Positions 8,762-16,006 of a stretch of DNA of 58,880 bases are shown one piece after another (positions within the stretch are counted from its first letter, which is position 1; each line of letters begins with the position of its first letter). The position numbers were made by a program, and so were the translations under genes. Source of the DNA: Methylobacterium goesingense (GTDB taxonomy: Bacteria; Pseudomonadota; Alphaproteobacteria; Rhizobiales; Beijerinckiaceae); NCBI RefSeq assembly GCF_022179225.1, contig NZ_BPQL01000020.1:1-58880 (forward strand), in the 5' to 3' direction. The notes beneath the pieces were generated by a model. The model saw only the letters and a list, made by a program, of their open reading frames with translations, was not told where the DNA came from and ran no database searches.

Positions 8762-9499
8762 CTAGGCTGGGATATCGAAGTTTCCAAGCAAGCGGGATGC
8801 ATTGCCGTCGGTGATGGCTTCCAAGTCCGCCGTGTCCTTTCCCAGCATCTCCGCAAGGCGGTTCACCGTAGCCCTCAGGTCGCCCTTGCCACCCCGGAAA
8901 GGGGCATCGCTCTCGATCAGCAGCGCATCGAGGGGAACTGCAGCCATGAGGGAAGATGCCCGTGCCCCCTTCAACATGCTGCCGTTGACGGAGAACCAGC
9001 AGCCCGCTGCGATGGCCCGACCGAGTTCGGAGGCCGTACCGGAAAACCAATGCAGGACGGGCAGGAAGCCTCCCCTCGACGGGCAGGCACGGATCTCGTC
9101 GAGGACCTGTCCGGCGGCGCGACGGCTGTGGATGCTCAGCACCCGGCCACCCAGCGAGCCTGCCCGGTGCAGGACCTCCCTGAACACGCGTCGTTGCGCC
9201 TCGAAGGCATCCGCCAGGTGCGGACTGCCGTCGAGGCCGATCTCCCCGATGAGCCTCGCCTGGGGCATGAGGTCCAGCATCAGGCCGACCTCGTCCTGTG
9301 CCTGCCCGACCAATTCCGGGTGAAGCCCCAGCGCCGGTCGCGTCCAAGGGTTTCCCTTGGACCATGCAAGGTTCTGTTGCCAGGCGCGCGGGGTCGTCGT
9401 GACGGCGACGGTGGTCACCCGATAGGCACCGCGCGTTTCGTACTCCGCCTTCGGATCGGCCATCAGGTCGAGGTGGCAATGGAAATCGTGCAAGGCCAC
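8762..9499 (-). CDS. qatD: QatD, TatD-like metal-dependent nuclease
   Basis: A 245-residue TatD-family TIM-barrel hydrolase. Metal ligands are visible in order: FHCH (His7, His9), IGEIGLD (Glu86), SIHSRRA (His124), LHWFSG (His150) and IESDAP (Asp198). TatD proteins are DNases or related phosphodiesterases. Here it is the last gene of a four-gene qat operon, starting 14 bp after qatC, and is therefore the QatD component of the QatABCD anti-phage system rather than housekeeping TatD. The start is a GTG at 9499, directly before the conserved first strand, with only a weak ribosome-binding site. All expected ligands are present, so the enzyme looks intact. Confidence 0.85.
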   Translation of the reverse strand: MALHDFHCHLDLMADPKAEYETRGAYRVTTVAVTTTPRAWQQNLAWSKGNPWTRPALGLHPELVGQAQDEVGLMLDLMPQARLIGEIGLDGSPHLADAFEAQRRVFREVLHRAGSLGGRVLSIHSRRAAGQVLDEIRACPSRGGFLPVLHWFSGTASELGRAIAAGCWFSVNGSMLKGARASSLMAAVPLDALLIESDAPFRGGKGDLRATVNRLAEMLGKDTADLEAITDGNASRLLGNFDIPA

Positions 9500-9513
9500 C
9501 GCCGTCGGGAGCT

Positions 9514-10869
9514 TCAGGGAGCGAAGGACTGCAGGTTTCCGATAGCTCGTCCCACCTCGTCTATACCCTCCGCGAAGACCTTGGTGTAGTCGCGTATCTC
9601 CCCGGGGGCGTAGTCAGTGAGCGGCCCAGGTTTTCGCACGAGCGCGACCGCGGTTTCCGGCTTTCGCCGCAGACGTTGGGCCATGAACTCGAAACTCCTG
9701 ACGTGTTCTCCCTTGGCGCCCCGCGGATCGACCGTGCCGCCCAACACGGGAAGGTCAAGATACGTCGTGGGTTCGTAGCCGTAGGCATGGACCTCGGCGG
9801 CGCGCCGTATGAGGCACGGTACGCAATATCCGCAATGACCGGGCGGCCTTCCCTCCCACCGGGCCTTCGATACCGAGGAGCAGGATATCGTGCTCGGCAT
9901 GGCGGCTTCGACGAAGCTGCGTCGGGCCACCTCGTCCAGCATCTGTCCCTTCGTCCTGAATCGATAACGGTTCTCGACGTTCTCCGCGAGGTCCAGCCGC
10001 CTCAGCAACTCCTGCCAGCGAGCCAGGTAGAACGGATGTGTCGTGCGTGTACTCCATGCTCCCACTCGGAGCGGATCGAGCGGGACGTTGAGGGAGATGA
10101 GGCCGTTCTCGGGAACGTCCACCACCCGGGACCCACGGGGCATCGCGCTGGTTCCGGCGGCGGCGAGGGCGAGGAATAGGAACGACCTGGCACGCTGCGT
10201 GTCCTCGCTGCCAAGGGAGGCCATGTCGCCGGCCGTGACGCCGACCCGTGCACGAACGTGGCGCGTGCCGAAGGCTCCGAACTGCTGATCGAGCATTCGG
10301 ACGCATGCCGCCTGGCTCGACGTGCCGGCATCCCAGTAGTGGCTGACGAACAACGTCTTGCTTCCGCTGGCGAGGAGATCTGTCGCGCCGACGAAGCTGT
10401 CGACCCCGCCGGAGAACAAGGCCACCCGGTCGAACGGGAGAAGCGGTAGACCCAGAGGAGCCGGCGCGAGCGGACCGTCGTCGGGCCTGGATCGAAAGAA
10501 CACGCGCCAGATGTCCCCCGACAGGAAGCCCAGCATCCGCTCGATCAGGTCCGCCACGCCGGACCATAGCGTGGGATCCGAGACCGGGACCCAAAGCGCG
10601 ATCTCCCGCGTGAAGGAGTCCTCCGCGTTACGGACCCTGGAGATCCGCGTGTCGGCCGCCTGCACGGCTACGGCAAGAACCAGCAGGTCGACGCCTACCT
10701 CGGTCGGACGCAACCCGCGTGTGGCCATCTCGCCGAGGATCTGGCCCATGCCGAACCTCAGGCCCGCTACGTCGGGACGGACGTCGAGGGTACGCTGCGG
10801 CTCTCCGGCGGGGGCGGCGATGGATGCGCGGTCGGAGGGTCCGAGACGAACGACGATGTGGCATCTCAT
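9514..10869 (-). CDS. qatC: QatC, QueC-like PP-loop protein
   Basis: A 451-residue protein with an adenine nucleotide alpha-hydrolase PP-loop, SGGVDS at residues 153-158. A C-terminal zinc-type cysteine cluster is visible in GHCGYCVPCLIRR, both as in QueC, the 7-cyano-7-deazaguanine synthase. It is much longer than QueC (about 230 residues) because of an N-terminal domain of about 140 residues that I do not recognise. Between qatB and qatD it is the QatC component of QatABCD. In that system its chemistry is thought to resemble QueC, but the substrate is not known to me. The ATG at 10869 overlaps the qatB stop (ATGA), indicating translational coupling. Confidence 0.86.
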   Translation of the reverse strand: MRCHIVVRLGPSDRASIAAPAGEPQRTLDVRPDVAGLRFGMGQILGEMATRGLRPTEVGVDLLVLAVAVQAADTRISRVRNAEDSFTREIALWVPVSDPTLWSGVADLIERMLGFLSGDIWRVFFRSRPDDGPLAPAPLGLPLLPFDRVALFSGGVDSFVGATDLLASGSKTLFVSHYWDAGTSSQAACVRMLDQQFGAFGTRHVRARVGVTAGDMASLGSEDTQRARSFLFLALAAAGTSAMPRGSRVVDVPENGLISLNVPLDPLRVGAWSTRTTHPFYLARWQELLRRLDLAENVENRYRFRTKGQMLDEVARRSFVEAAMPSTISCSSVSKARWEGRPPGHCGYCVPCLIRRAAEVHAYGYEPTTYLDLPVLGGTVDPRGAKGEHVRSFEFMAQRLRRKPETAVALVRKPGPLTDYAPGEIRDYTKVFAEGIDEVGRAIGNLQSFAP

Positions 10870-11786
10870 GAGGATTCGCCTTCATCGCCGTAGGTTTCCA
10901 ACAGGGACCACGCCACCTCGTAGATCTCGTCCACGATGCGTCCCAGGCTCGGGCCGGTGAGGTCGCCGAACGATTGCGGGGTTAGGCCGATGATGCCGTC
11001 GCGCGTGGCGGCGGACACGTAGTCCCGCAACTCGCGCTCGACGGTACGGAAGTCGGCTATGACCGGGGCGACCTTGAAACCGCGAACCGCGATATCGTGG
11101 AAAATGCGCCCCACGATGCTGTTGGAGAGGAAGGCGGCGAAAAAGCCTTGCTTCTGGGCGGCCTCGAACGCGTCGAGGCTTTCGATCCCAAGGGCGCCGA
11201 GCTGGTCGACGGTCTCGGCCCATGCGTCACGAGCGATGGCTTCGTCCACGAGGCCACCGTCGGCGCAGATCACGTCCGTGAGCCCCGCGAATGCCTCCGC
11301 AACCCCTCCGTCGAGGAGCGCATCGAGCCCAAGGCGCTCGAAGGTCTCGCGGACGCCGACCGTGTCGAAGTCGCGGAACAGGCCGAGCACGCCCGCCGCA
11401 GCCTGACGGGCCGCTCCCATCCGGCGCGTCGCGTTGCGTGCCCCACCGGCGGCGTTGCGGGCGTACCCCCTGACGGCCCTGCCCAGGGCACGGTCATCGG
11501 TTCCGCCGCTCCGGGAGAACCTGGTGAAGTTGGACCTGCTCGGGCCGAAGCGGTTGGGTTCGGGCGGAGGGGCTGGCGGAGGGGCCGGGACCAAGGGAAG
11601 TGCGGGAGTTGCGCCAGGCGGGGTCGGAGGGCCTGGGACCGGGACAGGAGGCACGGGTCCGGGGGGGACGACGGGGGGCGGAGGCATGCCGGGCGGCGGG
11701 ACCGGCGGCGGTGCCGGACCGCCCAGCCAACCCGGGACCAGAGGGGTCGTCGGACGTTGCCCGCGTGGCAGTGCGGACGTTCCCAT
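10866..11786 (-). CDS. qatB: QatB, with long proline-rich N-terminus
   Basis: A 306-residue protein of unknown biochemical function. Residues from about 13 to 77 are almost entirely Pro, Gly, Val and Ala (for example PPPPVVPPGPVPPVPVPGPP). This is a disordered linker or a binding platform. The remainder is mainly helical, with a Gly/Ala-rich basic stretch (ARNAAGGARNATRRMGAARQ) before a globular C-terminus. It was identified as QatB by position between the KAP ATPase and the QueC-like gene, not by a strong motif. The ATG at 11786 shares a base with the qatA stop (TGATG). The frame is open further upstream, but there it lies inside qatA and is only a shadow. Confidence 0.75.
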   Translation of the reverse strand: MGTSALPRGQRPTTPLVPGWLGGPAPPPVPPPGMPPPPVVPPGPVPPVPVPGPPTPPGATPALPLVPAPPPAPPPEPNRFGPSRSNFTRFSRSGGTDDRALGRAVRGYARNAAGGARNATRRMGAARQAAAGVLGLFRDFDTVGVRETFERLGLDALLDGGVAEAFAGLTDVICADGGLVDEAIARDAWAETVDQLGALGIESLDAFEAAQKQGFFAAFLSNSIVGRIFHDIAVRGFKVAPVIADFRTVERELRDYVSAATRDGIIGLTPQSFGDLTGPSLGRIVDEIYEVAWSLLETYGDEGESS

Positions 11787-13762
11787 CAGCGGCGCTCCGG
11801 TCCGTCCAGACTTCTCAAAGTGGCCTTGGCGGTGATCTGGAGTTGACGGCTTCCCCTGGTTGACCAGGACCGCAACATGTCCCGCGCCCGCGTCTTCGGC
11901 CCATCCTGGAAGGCCTGCGGGGACCAACCGGCAGCGGCCCAACTGCCGAGCTCGTCGGCTGGCAGTTCGCCGAGGAAGTCCAGGAGCCGACCCTGGAACC
12001 TGGGGTGGTGGCGCACAAGCGCACACAGGCCGGCAAAGTGCGGAGGCGAGGCCGAGAGCTGATCGACGGCCAGGATCTGGTCCTTCAACGTGTTGAAAAG
12101 CAGGTTGGCACCGGTTTCGTCCAGTGCTCGGATGTCGCCGTCCACTTGCGTCGCCCCGAGCGCACCCGAACCCACGGACGACAGGATACGGTCGAGCAGG
12201 GCGTTGGACGAGGCACGACCGAACGCGCTCTTGCGGTCGCGGGTCGCGAACACGTACGGGCGTAGGTCGACGGTACTGAGGAGCTTGTCGGGGTCCAGCC
12301 GTGCCCAGTTGCGCAGCCAAGCGTCCCCCGCCCAATCGGCCACGGCCTCAGGCAGTGTCCTGGAGCCGTCCGCTTGGGGCGATCCAGCGGACGGTCCACC
12401 CGGTCTCGGAGGTGTCGCCTCGTCGCTTTCAAGCAGCTTCAACTCCACGACGATGCCACCCGCGACCGTCATCGCCTGCTTGGCGACCTGCGTGAAGAAA
12501 TCCGGTTTGAAGCGCTCGATCAGCATCACGCGCCCTAGGACGGAGATCTCGACCTCGCTTGAGAGACCGCGCGCGTCGGCGACGGCTTTCCGCAACGCGA
12601 CGGCGTTCAGGAAGCGCTTGATCTGTCGGGGGTTGCCCTCAAGCCCTTCCGCGACCGTCGGCCCTAGCTGCTGCGCAAGCCGGTAGGCGGCCGTCAGCTC
12701 CGTTCGCTTGTCGGGCCCGGCAGCGATGATGTCCTCCAACGTGAGGGCATTCGAAATCCAGGGCGTCTTGATGACGGCCCGGGCCTTCTCGACCAGCGTC
12801 ACGAAACCCCGGGCCTCCTCTCCCAGGATCGCCTGCGCGAGGAGCAGGGTGACGTAGACCTTGGCCTCCTCCATCCCGAGCGCAGGGATGCGGAACGGCA
12901 CCTGGATCAACTTCTCCAGGTAGTTCCGCGCATAGGAGGTCGGCCCCGCCGCAGCCGGCAGGTCGGGGAAGTGCTGCCGGACAGCATACTCGATCATCGC
13001 CTCGTCCGTCGCGATGATGAAGGCCGTCTGCGGAGTGAAAAGGAAGAGGCGGATCGCCTCCAGGGTCTCGATTGCGGTCTTGGGCAGGCAACGGTCGAGG
13101 TCGTCGATCAGGACGACGAGCTTCTTGATGCCCGCCTCCTTCAGGAGCGTTTCGAACTCCTTCTGGAACGCACGTATGTGCGTGACCGCGGACTCGGCCG
13201 CCTCGGGTTCGGCGAGGTATTCCTTCGCCTCCTCCACGACCTTCTTGAGCGCTTCGCCGTCGACGGCTTCCCCCGGCGCGTTGAGAATGCCGGAAAGCTT
13301 ACCTAGGATCTCGGTGACCTGATCCGGGCTCGGCAGGCCGCTCGCATAGTTCCAGGCCAACTGGCCGCCTCGCTTGGCCAGCTTCATCCAGCGGACGCGC
13401 TTGAGCAGGCCCTTGGCCGCCTTCTTCGTCTTGGCACCGAAGGTCTCGGAGTCGCGCAACTCCTCGACGATGGTTTCCAGTAATGCCGTCTTGGCATCGT
13501 CGAACCCCTGGAAACGCCACCCGTCGAAGTGGAGGCACAGAACGCCCTCCCGCTTCTTGAGCCGAGCCTCGGCCATTCGCAGCACGCTCGACTTGCCGGC
13601 CCCCCAATCACCGTGAATGCCGACGGTGAGTGGCTTGTTGGGTGTCGCATCGATCAGGTTGACGACCGTTTGCGCGATGGCCTCGAAATAGAGGAGATCG
13701 ACCGCTGTCTCGTGGTCGGGGACAACGACAAGCGCAGCTGCCGCCACTCCGTTGCTGGCCAT
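11786..13762 (-). CDS. qatA: QatA, KAP-family P-loop ATPase
   Basis: A 658-residue KAP-type NTPase. The Walker A motif GIHGDWGAGKSS is at residues 48-59, and Walker B LVVLIDDLDRC is near residues 215-225. It is followed by the family segment TAIETLEAIRLFLF and the sensor-like FIIATDEAMIEYAVRQHFPD. A helical C-terminal region of about 300 residues follows, with no clear membrane segment. KAP ATPases often act in phage exclusion. As first gene of an overlapping run qatA-qatB-qatC-qatD it identifies the QatABCD anti-phage system, and all four components look intact. The start is the ATG at 13762, and the upstream region has promoter-like elements. Confidence 0.88.
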   Translation of the reverse strand: MASNGVAAAALVVVPDHETAVDLLYFEAIAQTVVNLIDATPNKPLTVGIHGDWGAGKSSVLRMAEARLKKREGVLCLHFDGWRFQGFDDAKTALLETIVEELRDSETFGAKTKKAAKGLLKRVRWMKLAKRGGQLAWNYASGLPSPDQVTEILGKLSGILNAPGEAVDGEALKKVVEEAKEYLAEPEAAESAVTHIRAFQKEFETLLKEAGIKKLVVLIDDLDRCLPKTAIETLEAIRLFLFTPQTAFIIATDEAMIEYAVRQHFPDLPAAAGPTSYARNYLEKLIQVPFRIPALGMEEAKVYVTLLLAQAILGEEARGFVTLVEKARAVIKTPWISNALTLEDIIAAGPDKRTELTAAYRLAQQLGPTVAEGLEGNPRQIKRFLNAVALRKAVADARGLSSEVEISVLGRVMLIERFKPDFFTQVAKQAMTVAGGIVVELKLLESDEATPPRPGGPSAGSPQADGSRTLPEAVADWAGDAWLRNWARLDPDKLLSTVDLRPYVFATRDRKSAFGRASSNALLDRILSSVGSGALGATQVDGDIRALDETGANLLFNTLKDQILAVDQLSASPPHFAGLCALVRHHPRFQGRLLDFLGELPADELGSWAAAGWSPQAFQDGPKTRARDMLRSWSTRGSRQLQITAKATLRSLDGPERR

Positions 13763-13821
13763 CGCAATGCTCCACCCAGGACCTTACTGCCTAGATGGTA
13801 TCCTACCGCGACGGCCGCAAC

Positions 13822-13850
13822 TCTACATCAGCACATTCGACTCGTTTCAA
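13822..13850 (-). promoter_or_regulatory. Possible qat operon promoter
   Basis: On the minus strand TTGAAA and TGTAGA are separated by 17 bp, ending about 60 bp before the qatA start. This fits a sigma70-type promoter. It is by eye only and has no experimental or comparative support. Confidence 0.32.
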
Positions 13851-13994
13851 GGGACGGTAGCGCGGTTTTCATGGGGAGAGACTGATGCCGAGTAGAACGA
13901 CAGTGGTGTCCGGCGCTCTCCGACGCCATCACACGACTGGTTGTCCCGGTAAGAATGCCGTTGTTCCGCTTGCCCCCCGGATCGGGAACCCCGC

Positions 13995-14399
13995 TTATCC
14001 GGCCTTGCGCACGAGGGTGCCGTCCGGAGCCTTCTCGAAATACTTCCCGTGCTCCCACCGGCCGATCATCTTCTTCTTCAGCGTGTCCTCGTCGAGCGGC
14101 TCCTTGTGCAGCCGAGCCCCGCGGTGGATCGAGTCCTTCAGGCCCGCCAAGATCTCGTCCAGCGGCCGCGTCCCGCCGACCGGCATCATCTCCGCCACCT
14201 CGGCCATGACCCGGTCCCAGAACTCCTCCGCGCGTATCCTGTCCAGGCGCCGCCGCATCTGCTCGTTCTCGGCCCGCAGCTTCAGCACCTCGGCGGCCTC
14301 CCGCGCCAGACGGACATTCTCCTCTCGTAGGTAATCGCATTCCGCCAGGGCGTCGTCGCGCATCTCGTCATTGGCTCGGAGCCTGGCCTCCAGCTTCAT
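13995..14399 (-). CDS. Hypothetical coiled-coil protein
   Basis: A 134-residue protein whose first 60-70 residues form a likely coiled coil (DYLREENVRLAREAAEVLKL, RAENEQMRRRLDRIRAEE). A small charged C-terminal part follows. I do not recognise the family. The ATG at 14399 has an AGGA-type ribosome-binding site about 8 bp upstream. The frame stays open for another 36 codons to a TGA at 14508-14510. That stretch also reads like plausible protein (ESAQASQTKHFEDDC) but has no ATG, GTG or TTG, so the gene may be a shortened form of a longer ancestor. It is on the same strand as qatA, with 232 bp between them, and probably separate from that operon. Confidence 0.55.
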   Translation of the reverse strand: MKLEARLRANDEMRDDALAECDYLREENVRLAREAAEVLKLRAENEQMRRRLDRIRAEEFWDRVMAEVAEMMPVGGTRPLDEILAGLKDSIHRGARLHKEPLDEDTLKKKMIGRWEHGKYFEKAPDGTLVRKAG

Positions 14400-14568
14400 G
14401 CAGTCGTCCTCGAAGTGCTTCGTCTGGCTCGCCTGCGCGGACTCGACGACACTCTGGAACGTGGTCGTGCACCCGACGGATACCGTCTGGCACTTGAGCG
14501 ACTTCGCTCACATCATCTGGCACTGGTAATGGAGACCTTCGACAATCCGTTACGCAAGTCGGAGCACT

Positions 14569-14591
14569 CGTTACACAGCATAGGTGTAACG
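14569..14591. repeat. Perfect inverted repeat CGTTACAC-7-GTGTAACG
   Basis: An 8-bp perfect dyad with a 7-bp spacer sits in the middle of the GTTAC cluster. A half-site with the same core, CCGTTACAC, occurs in the divergent promoter region at about 17868-17876. This suggests a shared DNA-binding protein within the island. Confidence 0.6.
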
Positions 14592-14730
14592 GGGCGCTCT
14601 GTTACCGTACGAACCCAGCCCTGCAGGCCGATCCAAAGTTGGCCCGCACGTAACGGGTTCTCCACAGGCGGCCAGGAGATCAGTAACCACTACAAGCGAC
14701 CGACTCTCGACAAGTGAATCCGAGTAGCGA

Positions 14731-14762
14731 TCTCCTGGTCTCACGCACCAGGGGAGGCCCCT
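14731..14762 (+). promoter_or_regulatory. Shine-Dalgarno region inside two alternative hairpins
   Basis: The ribosome-binding site GGGGAGG (14751-14757) can pair in two exclusive ways. A 9-bp stem with one G-T pair joins 14731-14739 to 14747-14755. A 5-bp stem AGGGG/CCCCT joins 14750-14754 to 14758-14762. Either would hide the site for the gene starting at 14763, so translation may be controlled by RNA structure. Seen by eye, no folding energies computed. Confidence 0.4.
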
Positions 14763-15077
14763 ATGAACGCAGACCGTTTCGTTTCCAGCTTCGAGAACGG
14801 CGCCTACGGTCTCGCGGCCGGCCTCGCTGCCGCCCATGCTGCCGGCCTCGCCCGGGGTGACCGGTTGGTCGCCGAGGCCCGGGCTGCCGAGGAGGAGGCG
14901 GTGACCTCGGAGAACCTGGCGACCGTCGCCCGGGTCCTCCTGGAGCAGCGCCGGGAGCTCGCTGCGCTCCGGGCCGAGAACGCCCGCCTGAAGGGCGAGC
15001 TCGCCACCAGCCGCCGGGCTGATGCGGTCCGGGCCGTCGCGGTCGCCGCCCGCCGTACGAACGCCCGCCGCGCGTGA
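14763..15077 (+). CDS. Small hypothetical helical protein
   Basis: A 104-residue Ala-, Glu- and Arg-rich protein that is almost entirely helical. LLEQRRELAALRAENARLKG is a leucine-zipper-like coiled coil, and the C-terminus is strongly basic (AVAVAARRTNARRA). The start ATG has a very strong ribosome-binding site (GGGGAGG, 5-nt spacing) that is buried in possible hairpins. I do not recognise the family. It could be a small nucleic-acid-binding or scaffolding protein of the island. A plus-strand terminator lies about 110 bp after the stop. Confidence 0.6.
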   Translation: MNADRFVSSFENGAYGLAAGLAAAHAAGLARGDRLVAEARAAEEEAVTSENLATVARVLLEQRRELAALRAENARLKGELATSRRADAVRAVAVAARRTNARRA

Positions 15078-15185
15078 CGTACGCGGCACCGGGGCCGCGT
15101 ACGTACGGGGCTCCACGTGCTGACGGAATGCTTTCGCGTGCTGACGACGTGTGCACACGTGCGCACAGGGAAAGTCGCAACCCCT

Positions 15186-15208
15186 AAAATGCACGGGGAC
15201 GCATTTTT
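15186..15208 (+). terminator. Intrinsic terminator after the 14763-15077 gene
   Basis: The stem AAAATGC/GCATTTT with an 8-nt loop is followed by T and then CTTC. The orientation suits transcripts from the plus-strand gene at 14763. Confidence 0.5.
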
Positions 15209-15229
15209 CTTCGATGGCATCCAGACCTG

Positions 15230-15263
15230 AAAAAGCCCGCCCCGGGGTGACCGAGGCGGGCTT
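15230..15263 (-). terminator. Intrinsic terminator ending the 17748-15288 minus-strand operon
   Basis: A 9-bp stem AAGCCCGCC/GGCGGGCTT, with an inner CGG/CCG pairing, ends in a T-run when read on the minus strand. It lies 25 bp beyond the stop of the last gene at 15288. Confidence 0.7.
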
Positions 15264-15287
15264 CGTTGCGTCAGGGATGCGGGGTGA

Positions 15288-15917
15288 TCAGACGCCCTGG
15301 CAGGGCACGTACGAGGGGCTGTCGATCAGGTCCTGGATCGCGTCGCTGATGGCCTTGCGGCCCTCGGCCATGCGCTCGCGCTTCTCCGCGGTCATCTGGG
15401 CCATCTCGCGCTTGCCCTGCTCCCACTCCTCAAGCGTCGGGCACGGCGGCAGGGACGCCAGCGGCTTCATGCCGAGCATGTGGCGCCCGATCATCAAGGC
15501 GTCCCCGTTGGCGACGTTCATCAGGTCCATCCAGGGGAGGCCCCGGAGCCAAGCCTGCGCCGCCTCGTCGAGGGCGCGGAGATCGGGCTCCTCGTCCGTG
15601 AGCGTCCCCTGGGACAGGGCGAAACGCTGGGCGAGGGAGCCCCACTCCCTGGCGGCCTCGTCGGGGGTGATTGCCTTCTTGGGGGCCGGCGCGGCGGTCA
15701 GGGCGGCAGGCGATCCGACCGGGGCGGTCGCGGCCTCGGCCAGCGCGGCGGCCATGTCGGCGGAACCACCACCGGCGGGGGCGGCGCGGCGGGGAGCGGG
15801 GGTGATCGATTCGACGACCCAGCGGCCCGCCTTCCAGACGAGGCGGGTTGCGGTGACGGCCATCTCGGCGACGGCGGCGATGGCGGCGAGGATGTAGGCG
15901 AGAAGCTGACGGGCCAC
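15288..15917 (-). CDS. Hypothetical membrane-anchored protein
   Basis: A 209-residue protein with one N-terminal membrane helix (LLAYILAAIAAVAEMAVTA), an Ala/Pro-rich linker, and a soluble C-terminal domain. That domain contains ALDEAAQAWLRGLPWMDLMN and IGRHMLGMKPLASLPPCPTL. The start chosen is the GTG at 15917, which follows a GGAGACAA ribosome-binding site; the frame is open upstream but runs into the neighbouring gene's antisense. It is last of three minus-strand genes and is followed by a good terminator. No family recognised. The only testable prediction is localisation to the inner membrane. Confidence 0.62.
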   Translation of the reverse strand: MARQLLAYILAAIAAVAEMAVTATRLVWKAGRWVVESITPAPRRAAPAGGGSADMAAALAEAATAPVGSPAALTAAPAPKKAITPDEAAREWGSLAQRFALSQGTLTDEEPDLRALDEAAQAWLRGLPWMDLMNVANGDALMIGRHMLGMKPLASLPPCPTLEEWEQGKREMAQMTAEKRERMAEGRKAISDAIQDLIDSPSYVPCQGV

Positions 15918-15980
15918 GGGTTGTCTCCTTGGTTGGTGGTGAGGGAATCGTGCCGCGCCGGCTCGAAAGGCACAGCGGGG

Positions 15981-16005
15981 AAATCCGCAAAAATGCGGAT
16001 TTTTC
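15981..16005. terminator. Hairpin between two minus-strand genes
   Basis: A perfect 9-bp stem AAATCCGCA/TGCGGATTT with an AAAA loop lies directly after the stop at 16007. The T-run is stronger on the plus strand, where no gene precedes it. It may act as an attenuator or RNA-stability element between the 269- and 209-residue genes. Confidence 0.45.
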
Positions 16006-16006
16006 T

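Larger units (their letters stand above)
14400..14762. other. 363-bp intergenic region with repeated GTTAC motifs
   Basis: No convincing coding frame lies here. It separates a minus-strand coiled-coil gene from a plus-strand one and so should hold two divergent promoters. GTTAC or its complement GTAAC occurs repeatedly between about 14549 and 14690: CCGTTACGC, CGTTACAC, GTGTAACG, TGTTACCG, CGTAACGG and AGTAACCA. This density suggests a regulator-binding region. Confidence 0.5.

Noticed and set aside
8762..9499. Housekeeping TatD rather than QatD
   Set aside because: The tight linkage behind the QueC-like gene in a four-gene run starting with a KAP ATPase fits the Qat system far better than an isolated housekeeping gene.
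11787..12335. Upstream extension of qatB inside qatA
   Set aside because: The ATG at 11786 overlaps the qatA stop in the usual coupled way, and the extension is Arg/Pro/Gly shadow sequence within the KAP gene.
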